Of a DNA stretch of 64,000 bases, positions 17,240 to 25,891 are shown in pieces. Made by a program: the position numbers and the translations under genes. Source of the DNA: UBA4744 sp963718995. GTDB lineage: Bacteria > Actinomycetota > Acidimicrobiia > Spongiisociales > UBA4744. Every line of letters begins with the position of its first letter. Position 1 is the stretch's first letter. Below the pieces are notes generated by a model. The model had not been told where the DNA came from, made no database searches, and saw only the letters and a program-made list of their open reading frames with translations. The stretch is from the NCBI GenBank assembly GCA_963718995.1, contig CAVRAP010000006.1, forward strand, positions 1 through 64,000. The letters are read 5' to 3'.

Positions 17240-17967
17240 AGGTCATGGATCGAGTGAGGGAGACCACGGTCGGCCGGTCGATCTGGCGGGCTCCCGACCG
17301 GGCAACGGAACGAGACCGGGCCGCCGGGCACTGGGCCAACTTCTTCCTGCACATCTACCCGGTGAAGATGCGCCGCAAGGAAATGACCTTCCGTTACACC
17401 TGGTTCCTCGGGGTGGCATCGGTCGTGTTGTTCGGATCGCTGGTCGTGTCCGGGATCTACTTGATGTTCTTCTATGTGCCGTCCCCGGCCTCTGCCTACG
17501 GCAATATCCAGAACCTCCAAACCCAGGTGGCCTTCGGGCAATACATGCGCAACGTGCACCGCTGGTCGGCCCATCTCATGGTGCTCGTGGTGGCCGCCCA
17601 CATGGCGAGAGTCTTCTATCGCGGTTCCTATAAGGCGCCGAAAGAGTTCAACTGGGTGATCGGGGTCATTCTGCTCGTGCTCACGCTGCTGCTGTCGTTC
17701 ACCGGCTATCTGCTCCCGTGGGATCAGCTGGCCTACTGGGCCGTAACCGTCGGAGCGGCGATGGCCGGCTTCGTGCCGCTGCTCGGAGAGACCATCAAAG
17801 GCATCCTGATCGGCGGCGATACCGTCGGGTCGGCCACGCTGCTGCGGTTCTACGTTCTGCATGTGGCCGTCCTGCCGGTGGCGGTGGTCGTCCTGCTGAC
17901 GATCCATTTGTGGCGCTGGAGAAAAGACGCCATGCTCGACACCAGGGAAGGAGGCGATGATGAGTAG
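17236..17967 (+). CDS. Cytochrome b (b6-type N-terminal subunit)
   Basis: A 243-residue membrane protein with four predicted core helices, the haem-binding half of a split cytochrome b. The haem ligands are the His pairs in HRWSAHLMVLVVAAH and VLHVAVLP...LLTIHLW. LLSFTGYLLPWDQLAYWAV is the conserved quinone-site region. The start ATG overlaps the preceding stop (ATGA). Together with the next gene it makes a b6f-like, not a fused bc1-like, architecture. Confidence 0.93.
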   Translation: MKVMDRVRETTVGRSIWRAPDRATERDRAAGHWANFFLHIYPVKMRRKEMTFRYTWFLGVASVVLFGSLVVSGIYLMFFYVPSPASAYGNIQNLQTQVAFGQYMRNVHRWSAHLMVLVVAAHMARVFYRGSYKAPKEFNWVIGVILLVLTLLLSFTGYLLPWDQLAYWAVTVGAAMAGFVPLLGETIKGILIGGDTVGSATLLRFYVLHVAVLPVAVVVLLTIHLWRWRKDAMLDTREGGDDE

Positions 17968-18481
17968 TCAAGAACCCGTCATCGTCGACGGGAAGCGGGT
18001 GCTTGGTGTGGTCCCCGGGAAACCCCCGGGTGGCGAGCGCAAGGTTCTCGATGAGCAAGAACCGGTGATGGTGTGGCCCCACCTCCTGATTCGCCACGGG
18101 GTGGCCGCGTTGGTCGTGATGGTCACCGTGCTCTTGCTGGCGTTGTTCTTCAACGCCCCTCTGCGCGAAATTGCCAACCCGTTGGTTACTCCCAACCCGG
18201 AGAAGGCCCCGTGGTACTTCGCAGCGTTGCAGGAGTTGTTGAGTCATTTCCATCCGATGGTGGCCGGCGTACTCGTACCCGGCGCCATCATCATCGGCCT
18301 CGCTGCCCTGCCCTACATGGACAGGAACCCGCAGTTGTCGCTGCGGTTCCGCAAGGTGGCGGTGGCGACCTTCACGGTGTTCATGGTGGTGTGGATCATC
18401 CTGACGTTGATCGGCTTCATGTTTCGCGGTCCCAATTGGGGCTGGGTGTGGCCCTGGCAAGAGTGGTACGGAGAGCTATGA
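17957..18481 (+). CDS. Cytochrome b C-terminal subunit (subunit IV-like)
   Basis: A 174-residue protein with three predicted helices. NPLVTPNPEKAPWYFAALQELL is the subunit IV / cytochrome b C-terminal signature containing the PEWY-like PWYF quinol-site motif. It overlaps the cytochrome b gene by 11 bases (ATG 17957 or 17960) and the Rieske start by ATGA. It completes the quinol oxidation site of the complex. The conserved Glu of PEWY is replaced here: the motif reads APWYF. Confidence 0.9.
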   Translation: MMSSQEPVIVDGKRVLGVVPGKPPGGERKVLDEQEPVMVWPHLLIRHGVAALVVMVTVLLLALFFNAPLREIANPLVTPNPEKAPWYFAALQELLSHFHPMVAGVLVPGAIIIGLAALPYMDRNPQLSLRFRKVAVATFTVFMVVWIILTLIGFMFRGPNWGWVWPWQEWYGEL

Positions 18482-18984
18482 GCGAAGAAATCGAACGCAG
18501 AGAGTTTCTGAAACGAGGCTGGATGACCGGCGCCGGTTTGATCGGCGTGGCCGGAGCATGGACCACGTGGGATATCTTGCAGCCTGGTGAGACCGCTGGT
18601 TTCGGCGGAGAAGTACGCACCATTGCTGCAGACGCCGTTCCCGAAACCGACGTGGTGGCGGTGCCTGCCGCCCGGGCCTACCTGACCAAGGTGGAGGGGG
18701 AGGTCGTCGCCATCTCGGAGACCTGTCCCCATCTCGGCTGTCGGGTGCCATGGTGTGAGTCCTCGGGCCAGTTCGAATGTCCCTGTCACGGGTCGATCTT
18801 CAACCGCAAGGGAGAAGCCCGGGAAGGGCCAACCCCTCGCTCCATGAGCCAGTATCCGGTCGAGATCATCGACGGTCTGGTCATCGTCAACACCGGGGCT
18901 CCGATCGAGGGCGAGCCGATCGGCACCCCGGAAACCATCGACGAGCCCGTCCGGGGCCCGTCGTGTGAGGAGGGAAGCCACTGA
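18478..18984 (+). CDS. Rieske iron-sulfur protein
   Basis: A 168-residue protein with a twin-arginine signal/anchor (ERREFLKRGWMTGAG) and a Rieske domain whose [2Fe-2S] ligands are in CPHLGC and CPCHGS. Two further Cys (CESSGQ and the one beyond) lie close by. It shuttles electrons from quinol at the subunit IV/cytochrome b site to cytochrome c. Overlapping ATGA/TGATG junctions on both sides show tight coupling. Confidence 0.95.
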   Translation: MSEEIERREFLKRGWMTGAGLIGVAGAWTTWDILQPGETAGFGGEVRTIAADAVPETDVVAVPAARAYLTKVEGEVVAISETCPHLGCRVPWCESSGQFECPCHGSIFNRKGEAREGPTPRSMSQYPVEIIDGLVIVNTGAPIEGEPIGTPETIDEPVRGPSCEEGSH

Positions 18985-19445
18985 TGCCCGAACGGCCCCC
19001 GGATCCCGCCCTGGAGGAATCGACTAACAAGTGGATGCAGTGGGGTCTGGTGCTGATGGTCATCATGGTGCTGGCGTTCCCCATCTACCGGATCATCGAG
19101 CCGGACCGCCGCGCCGATGCCGCCGAGGGTCGGGTGACCGAACTGGCCGCCCAGGGTGATGAGTTGTTTGCTCTCACCTGTTCGGGTTGCCACGGCCAGG
19201 AAGGTCGCGGCGGCGCCACCGCTCCGACCCTCAACGCCAAGGAATTCCTCCAGGCGGCGGTTGACCTGCAGATCGAGTCGCTGATCGCCACCGGCGTCCC
19301 CGGTTCGCAGATGAGCCCTTACTCGTTGGACTTCGGCGGTCCGTTCACCCAGGAACAGATCGTCGCCCTCACCACGTACCTGCGGTCACTCGAACCCGAC
19401 GCCCCGAGCGTGCCCGACTGGAGAGACGGCGTCCCGGCCGGCTAG
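18984..19445 (+). CDS. Membrane-anchored cytochrome c
   Basis: A 153-residue protein with one N-terminal helix (WMQWGLVLMVIMVLAFPIY) and one class I haem site, CSGCHGQEGRGG; the Met ligand is likely in GSQMSPY. It ends the bc-type operon, where it would take electrons from the Rieske protein and pass them to the oxidase. The 117 bases after it to the ArsR gene hold nothing I can name. Confidence 0.93.
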   Translation: MPERPPDPALEESTNKWMQWGLVLMVIMVLAFPIYRIIEPDRRADAAEGRVTELAAQGDELFALTCSGCHGQEGRGGATAPTLNAKEFLQAAVDLQIESLIATGVPGSQMSPYSLDFGGPFTQEQIVALTTYLRSLEPDAPSVPDWRDGVPAG

Positions 19446-19562
19446 AAGGGGTAGGGCGCTGCGGGAGGAGAGGGAGCGAATACCGCGGGCCGGTCGGCGG
19501 TGGTAGTAACTCTCGATGTTTGCCCGGTCCGGCAGTCGTCGGCGGGCATGGCCAGAAAGTTC

Positions 19563-19871
19563 CTAGACCGGGGAGTCCTCGTAGTGCATGGCCATGACCT
19601 GGCGGAGCAGGTCGACGGCTTCCACGATCTTCATCGTGGTCAATGAATAGAAGACGAACTGGCCGTCCTTGCGGGCTTTGACCAAACCCCGTTCTCGCAT
19701 GATCGCCAGGTGCTGAGAGACATTGGCCTGAGGAAGGTCGAGCTCCTCACAGATCTCACCGACCGACATCTCGCCGTTACGAAGCACATTGATGATCAGA
19801 AGGCGTTTTGGATCGGCGAGTCCCTTGCAGACGCTGGCGTGCAGTTGGTTGAGTTCGTGGGCAATCGACAT
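19563..19871 (-). CDS. ArsR/SmtB-family transcriptional regulator
   Basis: A 102-residue winged-helix regulator. The recognition helix segment is SVGEICEELDLPQANVSQHLAIMRERG, the normal ArsR layout, and GLADPKRLLIINVL precedes it. No clear Cys metal site is visible, so the signal may be a metal bound through other residues or redox/another ligand. It is divergent from the FTR1 permease gene and is a likely regulator of it and of itself. Confidence 0.92.
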   Translation of the reverse strand: MSIAHELNQLHASVCKGLADPKRLLIINVLRNGEMSVGEICEELDLPQANVSQHLAIMRERGLVKARKDGQFVFYSLTTMKIVEAVDLLRQVMAMHYEDSPV

Positions 19872-19881
19872 TGCTGGTCAC

Positions 19882-19930
19882 TATGCCACAAGCCAGAAGG
19901 AAAACAAAGATGTATTCATCTCGTGGCATA
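19882..19930. promoter_or_regulatory. Inverted repeats in the arsR-FTR1 intergenic region (candidate operator)
   Basis: TATGCCAC (19882-19889) and GTGGCATA (19923-19930) are perfect inverted copies. Between them lies AGATG-TATT-CATCT (19908-19921), a short palindrome with the A/T-rich character of ArsR/SmtB sites. The intergenic region is visibly more AT-rich than its surroundings. Confidence 0.45.
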
Positions 19931-20038
19931 TGTTGCTTTGGCCGGGGTCTGGGAAACGGCTGGGGAGGACGGAATACTGTTTGTCCTATCTCCGTAGTGC
20001 TAATAGCCTGCAGCAACACTGTCTGTTCAGGTGAGGTC

Positions 20039-20881
20039 ATGGCTGCATTTCTGGTGATGTTGCGCGAGGGCGTCGAGGCGGCGTTGATCGTCGGGATTCT
20101 GCTCGCCTACGTCAATCGCGTGGGGCGGCGGCGGGAATGGCAGTGGGTGTGGGCAGGAACGATCTCCGCGTCCGTGCTCTCGGTGATTGCCGGCATTGTG
20201 ATCTTCTCAACGATTGGTGCACTCGACGATCGCGCCGAGGAGATAGCCGAAGGCATCGTGGCCTGGGTAGCGGCAGGTCTCCTGACCTGGATGATCTTCT
20301 GGATGGGTTCTCAAGCCCGGCACATTCGGGGGAGACTCGAAGGTGAGGTCGACACCGCGATCGCTTCGGGCGGAGGAGGAGCGCTGGCTGCCATTGCCTT
20401 CTTCGCCGTCCTCCGTGAGGGACTGGAGTCGGCGTTGTTCTTGATATCGACCACGGTCGGTACGGAAGCCGACGGGCTGCAACTTCTCGGCGGGATGCTC
20501 GGCTTGGCAGCTGCGGTGGTGATTGGCTACCTCATCTATCGCGGTGGCACCAGGATCGACATACGCGCCTTCTTCCGGGTTACCGGAGTGCTCATTATCC
20601 TGTTCGCAGCCGGTCTCGTCGCCAAAGGCATTCATGAATTCCAGGTTGTTGGCCTCCTCCCCACGGTGGTCGACCCTCTATGGAGCCTGGACATCCTCGA
20701 TCCCGACTCGAATCTGGCCGGCCAGTTCGCCAAGTCCCTGTTCGGCTGGCGTCCGGACCCGTCTCTGTTGATGGTGGTCGGATACCTTGCCTACCTGATT
20801 CCGATCGGGGGAGCCTTCCTGTCGATGACTCGAAAGACCGCCCCCAAACCCGCCTCCACCTCCGGGGTTACCCCCGCCTAG
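20039..20881 (+). CDS. FTR1-family iron permease (EfeU-like)
   Basis: A 280-residue polytopic protein. Two R-E-G-x-E motifs, MLREGVEAALIVG and VLREGLESALFL, are the iron-binding hallmark of the FTR1/EfeU family, and about seven helices are predicted. ATG 20039 follows GTGAGG; the upstream frame opening at 19871 is not used. It imports ferrous or ferric iron; no EfeO/EfeB partner is visible. The divergent ArsR gene suggests metal control. Confidence 0.92.
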   Translation: MAAFLVMLREGVEAALIVGILLAYVNRVGRRREWQWVWAGTISASVLSVIAGIVIFSTIGALDDRAEEIAEGIVAWVAAGLLTWMIFWMGSQARHIRGRLEGEVDTAIASGGGGALAAIAFFAVLREGLESALFLISTTVGTEADGLQLLGGMLGLAAAVVIGYLIYRGGTRIDIRAFFRVTGVLIILFAAGLVAKGIHEFQVVGLLPTVVDPLWSLDILDPDSNLAGQFAKSLFGWRPDPSLLMVVGYLAYLIPIGGAFLSMTRKTAPKPASTSGVTPA

Positions 20882-20921
20882 CCCCCGCTCAACTGCCGGC
20901 AGCCGGGTACTGAGTACGGCT

Positions 20922-21710
20922 TCACCTTTTCCTCGCCACCCACACGGACCAGGTCAGGTGCCGGCGGTCCCGCTCGAAATCCTCCATCCACGAGGCTGCC
21001 AGGTGCCGGTAGTCGGCGTCAGGGTGCTCGCGCGCGTACGCATCTGCTGAGGCTACGACCGTTCGGTGATAGCCCTCCCAGGCCTCGTCGGGAGCGACCA
21101 CCTCGGTGATCACTTCCAGATCGAGCCGGGTCAGGATCGCGTTCTGTTCCCCCCTGGTCAGCGTTGCCGCTTCGGGGGCGCCGGCCTCCTGGAGGCCCGG
21201 GCGAGCGGCTGCGGTGCGAAGCCGCAAGTCTCCGATGGCTAGCCGTCCACCCGGCCGAAGGCGAGCCGCCAGTGCCCGGGTGGTCCCGGCAAAGCCGTGC
21301 CAGATCCACGAGCCGCCCAGGCAGGTGGCTATGTCCCAACGTGGTTGGCGCGGGACCGATCGGCCGTCGCCCAGCCACCACTCCAGGGTTCCCGCCGGTT
21401 CGGCATTCAAGGCTCTTTCCCTGGCTCGTAGGAGGACCCAGGGCGAGAGGTCGACGCCTACGCCGGAGACCGGAGTCCGGCGAGCCATGTCGAGCAGGAG
21501 GTCGCCATGACCGCAGGCGATATCGACCGCATGCGAGCGATCTGTCGGGCCGAGGCCGTCGAGAACCGCCGACAATTCCGTGCGCCGCATCGGATTGCAG
21601 ATCTCGTGAAGATGGTGGAGCGCCTCAAACGGATAGAAACGTTCCCAGGCCCCCTCCACATCGGTAGCGGGGAGCACGAGAATGTCCGATGGCAGGGGAG
21701 GGTGGTCCAT
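20922..21710 (-). CDS. Class I SAM-dependent methyltransferase
   Basis: A 262-residue protein. Motif I is AVDIACGHGDLLLDMA, followed by GVGVDLSPWVLLRAR (motif II acidic residue) and LRPGGRLAIGDL (motif III). The substrate is not evident. It stands alone between the iron permease (convergent) and the repeat block before the RND exporter. Confidence 0.85.
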   Translation of the reverse strand: MDHPPLPSDILVLPATDVEGAWERFYPFEALHHLHEICNPMRRTELSAVLDGLGPTDRSHAVDIACGHGDLLLDMARRTPVSGVGVDLSPWVLLRARERALNAEPAGTLEWWLGDGRSVPRQPRWDIATCLGGSWIWHGFAGTTRALAARLRPGGRLAIGDLRLRTAAARPGLQEAGAPEAATLTRGEQNAILTRLDLEVITEVVAPDEAWEGYHRTVVASADAYAREHPDADYRHLAASWMEDFERDRRHLTWSVWVARKR

Positions 21711-21733
21711 GGGTCCAGGGTAGAGGTGACCGG

Positions 21734-21914
21734 TTTCCAGTTTCCAGTTTCCAGTTCGTCCAGTAACCAGTTTCCAGTTATCAGTTATCAGTTATCGGGT
21801 ATCGGTATCAGAGAGTGGTATGCCGTTCGCTGGCTACTGGCTACTGGCTACCGGCTACTGGCTACTGGCTACTGGCTGACTGGCTGCTGGCTGCTGGCTA
21901 CTGGCTACTGGCTA
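21734..21914. repeat. Heptad repeat element, long hairpin
   Basis: A run of 7-nt units of the type CAGTTTC/CAGTTAT (21734-21800) faces units of the complementary type CTGGCTA/CTGGCTG (21830-21914). The two halves can form a long imperfect hairpin. The element lies between the methyltransferase start and the 3' end of the RND gene, and the stop codon TAG of the RND gene (reverse strand) is inside the last repeat unit. Confidence 0.9.
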
Positions 21915-24455
21915 CTGTCCGCTTCCGACCAGCTCCCGCTCGACGGGAGCTTCGCCCCGGTTTCGATGCCAGCGGTCCCACAGGATCAACATGCTCGGGA
22001 GAACGCCGACCGAGGCAACCAGTGAGAACCCGATCGCCATGGCGGTCACCGCCCCGAACTGCTGAAAGGGGATCAGGCTCGAAGTCATCAGAACGCCGAA
22101 CCCGGCCAGAGTGGTGAAAGCCGAGCCGGCCAGGGCTCCGCCCGTATGGCCCGTGGTTGAGCGCATCGCTGCTTCAGGATCGTCGAACCGTTGCCGGTCT
22201 TCCAGATACCGGTGAGTCACGTGGATTGAGTAGGGGACGCCGATGCCGATAGCGAGGGCGGCGGTCATGGCGGTGACCGGCCCGAAGGGTATGTCCAGGA
22301 CCGCCATCATCCCGTAGGTCCAGAGGACGACCATGACCACCGGGAGGATCGTGATGATGCCCAGGAACGGTCGGCGCGATTCGTACCAGAACGTTGCAAC
22401 GAGCAACAGCATCGCAGCCGACAGGGTGATGATCAGCGATAGGTTCTGCGAGTCTTGCAGCGCTCCGACCACCGAGGCAGTCATGATGTTGACGTTGGTG
22501 GCGGTGGCGGTGACCTCGGGGAGCGCGGTTACGGGCGCGAAGTCGGCCGCCAGGTCGTCGGCCAGCTGCGCAGCGAATTCCTCTCCGGCCTGCGTCGAGA
22601 CCTCGACCCTGGCGTAGCGGAGCAAACCCGCATCGTCGGCCGCCAGGACTGTCGGCATGATCGTTGGAGCCGCTTGCAGGGCGGACCGGTAGATGGCTTC
22701 TACATTGGCGTCGTCGCTCATCGTCAAATCGGAGGTCATGCCCAACGTCCGGGCACGTTCGGCGAACTCGGGGTCGGCAGGCTGACCGCTCGCGTCGGGT
22801 CTGACCAGAGAAGCAATGACAGAGATGGGACTCTGCGCGGCGGCGTAGCCGTCGAGCGTTACGACGTGGTCGGTGCCTGCCAGGTTGGCGATGGCCGCCA
22901 GCAGGGCATTGTGGGACCGGGGTGTTGCCAGGTCGCCCTCGATGAGTATGTCGACGGTTTCGCCGAACCCACCACTGAATTCTTCCGCCAGAGTCTCGTA
23001 CGACGTGCGGAGCGGGTCTTCGGCCGGCACGAAGTCGGTCGAACTGAATTCGGTGGTGAGTCGTGACATGCCGAAAGCACCGAGGCCGGTGAGGGCCAGC
23101 GCCAGTACCAGGGTGGGTATGGCCAGGTGCTCGGCAACGAGGGCCGTCTTGCTCATGACCTTCGGCATCAATCGTTGCTCGGGACGCTCGAACTCGCGGC
23201 GCGGCAGGGAATCCGCCCGTTCGGCACGTTGATCGAGCAGGACCCGGACGGCGGGGAGGAAGGTCAGGGTGATCAGGAAGGCCCCGACGATTCCAATCGC
23301 AGCCACGATGCCAAAGTCCCGGAGCGGCGGGATGGGATTGGCGACGTTGGTGAGGAAGCCGACCGCTGTGGTGGCGGTAGCCAGGATCAGGGCGATCCCA
23401 ACGGTCGTAGTCGCCCGCTCGGCCCCGGCCTTGACCTCCCGGCCCGCTCCCAGTTCCTCCCGGTAACGGGCCGTCACGTGGATGGCGAAGTCAACTCCCA
23501 ATCCGACCAGGAGCACGGGTAACACCTGGAGCAGCGGACTGAAGTCCCCGATCACGTGCAGGTACTTGGGGCCGAGCAGCACTCCGATACCAATGACCCA
23601 GACAATCGACATGCCGATGGCTGCCAGGGTGAGACCCAGGTCTGCGAACGTCCGGCGGACGGCTGCAGCACCGTTGCGTCTTTCCTTCGGCCGGATCCAA
23701 TACACCGTGGCGAGGATGGCGGCGATGGTGGCTCCGGCGATGAGAAAAAGCCGGATGAGTTCATCGGAGAGCGGATCGACGGTGAGCAGCAGCTCGGCGC
23801 TGAACGCGGTAGCCGTGGTTGACCCCACGCCCGCGCCCGACACAACGCCGGTGATTGCGGTCTGCAGCGTCTGGAGCGCACTGAGGTCCAATCCGGAGGT
23901 GTCGAGGAACACGACCATCAGTCCGGTCCCCGACGTGACCGCCGCCAGGTCCGTACTGGTTGAGGAGAGGAGGCCCTCGAAGAGCTGCCGCTGTTCCCGG
24001 GGTACCCGGGCAAGCGAACCGGTGAAGGCGGCCTTCACGGCCTGGTCGTCGAGTGCGGAAATCGGATAGGCCATCGCCTGGACTGCCTGCAGGGTCGGTG
24101 TTAGGTAGCCGACGACGGGACCGTCCGGGCGGTCACTGAGTGCCACGGCGGGTTCCAGCCCGCGAATGGCCTGTTCGACGGCCAGCACCGTTTGCAGGCC
24201 TTCCGCCGTAATGACATCTCCTCCCGCTGACTCGATGAGGACCTGGACGGTGTTTTCGGAGCTTCCGAACCGCTCGTCGATGGTGGTGAGGGCGCGCAGC
24301 TCGGCGTTGTCGGGGACGAAGACCTCGATGCCGCTGGTCTGGACGAGTTGGGGGGCGAAGGCCCCGAATAGAGCGGTCAGCGTCAGGATGACGATGATGA
24401 CGGCGACGGGTGCTTTCCGTACGATGGCAGCCAGGAACATGACGAGGGTCTTCAC
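21912..24455 (-). CDS. RND-superfamily (MMPL/Patched-like) transporter
   Basis: An 847-residue protein made of two repeated halves, each with one helix, a large extracytoplasmic domain and five more helices. Helix 4 regions VLPVLLVGLGVDFAIHVTARYREE and MTAALAIGIGVPYSIHVTHRYLED carry the conserved G-x-x-x-D-like proton-relay position (D in the first half, not in the second). Such proteins export lipids or hydrophobic compounds by proton antiport. It is divergent from a TetR gene, its likely repressor. Ends inside a heptad repeat. Confidence 0.92.
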   Translation of the reverse strand: MKTLVMFLAAIVRKAPVAVIIVILTLTALFGAFAPQLVQTSGIEVFVPDNAELRALTTIDERFGSSENTVQVLIESAGGDVITAEGLQTVLAVEQAIRGLEPAVALSDRPDGPVVGYLTPTLQAVQAMAYPISALDDQAVKAAFTGSLARVPREQRQLFEGLLSSTSTDLAAVTSGTGLMVVFLDTSGLDLSALQTLQTAITGVVSGAGVGSTTATAFSAELLLTVDPLSDELIRLFLIAGATIAAILATVYWIRPKERRNGAAAVRRTFADLGLTLAAIGMSIVWVIGIGVLLGPKYLHVIGDFSPLLQVLPVLLVGLGVDFAIHVTARYREELGAGREVKAGAERATTTVGIALILATATTAVGFLTNVANPIPPLRDFGIVAAIGIVGAFLITLTFLPAVRVLLDQRAERADSLPRREFERPEQRLMPKVMSKTALVAEHLAIPTLVLALALTGLGAFGMSRLTTEFSSTDFVPAEDPLRTSYETLAEEFSGGFGETVDILIEGDLATPRSHNALLAAIANLAGTDHVVTLDGYAAAQSPISVIASLVRPDASGQPADPEFAERARTLGMTSDLTMSDDANVEAIYRSALQAAPTIMPTVLAADDAGLLRYARVEVSTQAGEEFAAQLADDLAADFAPVTALPEVTATATNVNIMTASVVGALQDSQNLSLIITLSAAMLLLVATFWYESRRPFLGIITILPVVMVVLWTYGMMAVLDIPFGPVTAMTAALAIGIGVPYSIHVTHRYLEDRQRFDDPEAAMRSTTGHTGGALAGSAFTTLAGFGVLMTSSLIPFQQFGAVTAMAIGFSLVASVGVLPSMLILWDRWHRNRGEAPVERELVGSGQ

Positions 24456-24491
24456 GGGATAGTCTCCTTGGGAACCTTTAGCAACAAATGA

Positions 24492-24504
24492 TACACTTCA
24501 TGTA
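24492..24504. promoter_or_regulatory. Candidate TetR operator
   Basis: TACACTTCATGTA: an imperfect palindrome (TACA-N5-TGTA) in the 60-base gap between the divergent RND and TetR genes, in an AT-rich stretch. Position and form fit a TetR-family operator controlling both genes. Confidence 0.45.
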
Positions 24505-24515
24505 AAGATCGTAAC

Positions 24516-25101
24516 ATGGCTGAAAACACCAACACAACTCGCGAACGGATCCTGGAGGCCGCTCTCGAGCTGTTCATCCGCCAGGGGATCCGCAAGACGT
24601 CGATCGACGATGTTGCCGATCGGGCGGGCGTAACGAGGGTCACGGTGTACCGGCACTTCTCGGATCGGCAACAGTTGATTGGAGAGTCGTTCCGTCTGGT
24701 CAACGCAACGTTCGACCGGATCCGGGCGGCTCTCGAAGACGAACCGGACCTCGACGGCTACCTGAACCGAATGGCGACCGAGCTGACTTCGGTACCGCTC
24801 GGAATCATGTCGGGCTTGGCTGAACTGGAAACGCTGCATCCGGACATCCACGCCGACCTGCGCAAAGGCAGACGCAAGCTTCTCCGTGCGATCTTTGACC
24901 AGCTCTACGCCCGGGCGCAAGAACGAGGGCAGACTGCGATCTGGTCTCGACAAAGACGTGGTTGAAGCCTTGTTCTGGGAGGTCGTGATGACCCTCCCGG
25001 AGAGCTCGGTGCTTTCGTCGCGCGGGCTGACGCCTGCCGAGATATACGCAACGCTCAGCGGCTTGCTACTGCACGGTCTCCTGAAAGAGTCGGACCGCTA
25101 G
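24516..25101 (+). CDS. TetR-family regulator, frameshifted at 24927-24929
   Basis: The first frame encodes a TetR DNA-binding domain: RERILEAALELFIRQGIRKT, then DVADRAGVTRVTVYRHFSDR. The ligand-binding domain continues in another frame as LRSGLDKDVVEALFWEVV to the end at 25101. Removing one G from GGG at 24927-24929 restores a protein of about 194 residues. It is divergent from the RND transporter and probably represses it. Whether the frameshift is real or a sequence error cannot be told here. Confidence 0.85.
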
Positions 25102-25832
25102 CGGGCGGTCCCTCGCATCGAACCGGTCAGAAGTGACCCGTTGAGATCGTAGAGGACGCACGTGATGGCGTGATCCCCCTCGCCCCAGCCTTCCTCACTT
25201 GGATAGAAGTAGCCAAAATCGAGGACGGAGTCCTCATAGGCAATCGAAACGAAAGTGTCGAAGGCAGTGAGACAGAACTGATCGGCGAAATCCCAGATGG
25301 CTGTTTCCCCCGGAAATGACTCGGAGGTCGTGTAGTTGGTCGTCACGTAGACCTCGTTTTCGTGCGGCTCGTTGCAGGGGATCGCGTCGACGTCCTTGAT
25401 TTCGACGGCATCCTCAGATCCGGACGGCATGTCAAAACAATCGCCGGCCCGCAGCTCGGTAACTTCGAGATCCCCGGCTTCCACAATGACGCCGGAGTCG
25501 GTCCGGTCGGCGCCGTTGAGGGCTCCATCGATCAAGCCCCACGCAGTGGGGGCGAGGACGAGCAGCAGGAAGCCACCCCGCAGGACGTTCTTGAGGGGAA
25601 AGCCGCGCCCGGGGGGTGCGGTGACGGGTGGAGGTGGTATCTCCTGAGCGGCCACATAGGTTTCGGCATCCTGGCCTTCGAGGGTGTACGGGTCGGCCTC
25701 CCGGTCGAACTCGATGCCGGGCGGTGGCGGGGGGAGGTCCCTTCGCTGACCGAGCAGCGGGCCCCGGCAGGTCGGGCAATACGCGGGCGATGCGTCACCG
25801 ACGTCGGCGCTGCAATGCGGGCACGGTTTCAT
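25098..25832 (-). CDS. Zinc-ribbon membrane protein with septum-formation-like domain
   Basis: A 244-residue protein. It begins with a zinc ribbon (CPHCSADVG...YCPTC), then a Pro-rich segment, one helix (GGFLLLVLAPTAWGLI) and an extracytoplasmic domain of the actinobacterial Septum_form type: RAGDCFDMP, AIPCNEPHENEVY, FPG, an internal Cys (QFCLTAFD), and GDHAITCVLYD with LLTGSMRG at the end. In that family the Cys pairs form disulfides. Precise role unknown; the gene overlaps the TetR gene's end by four bases and is convergent with it. Confidence 0.8.
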   Translation of the reverse strand: MKPCPHCSADVGDASPAYCPTCRGPLLGQRRDLPPPPPGIEFDREADPYTLEGQDAETYVAAQEIPPPPVTAPPGRGFPLKNVLRGGFLLLVLAPTAWGLIDGALNGADRTDSGVIVEAGDLEVTELRAGDCFDMPSGSEDAVEIKDVDAIPCNEPHENEVYVTTNYTTSESFPGETAIWDFADQFCLTAFDTFVSIAYEDSVLDFGYFYPSEEGWGEGDHAITCVLYDLNGSLLTGSMRGTAR

Positions 25833-25891
25833 GGGAGCTCCCGGAACGATTCCTTCAGTTTTCGGCGAGTCGCGCTGAGTACTTGAGCGGG

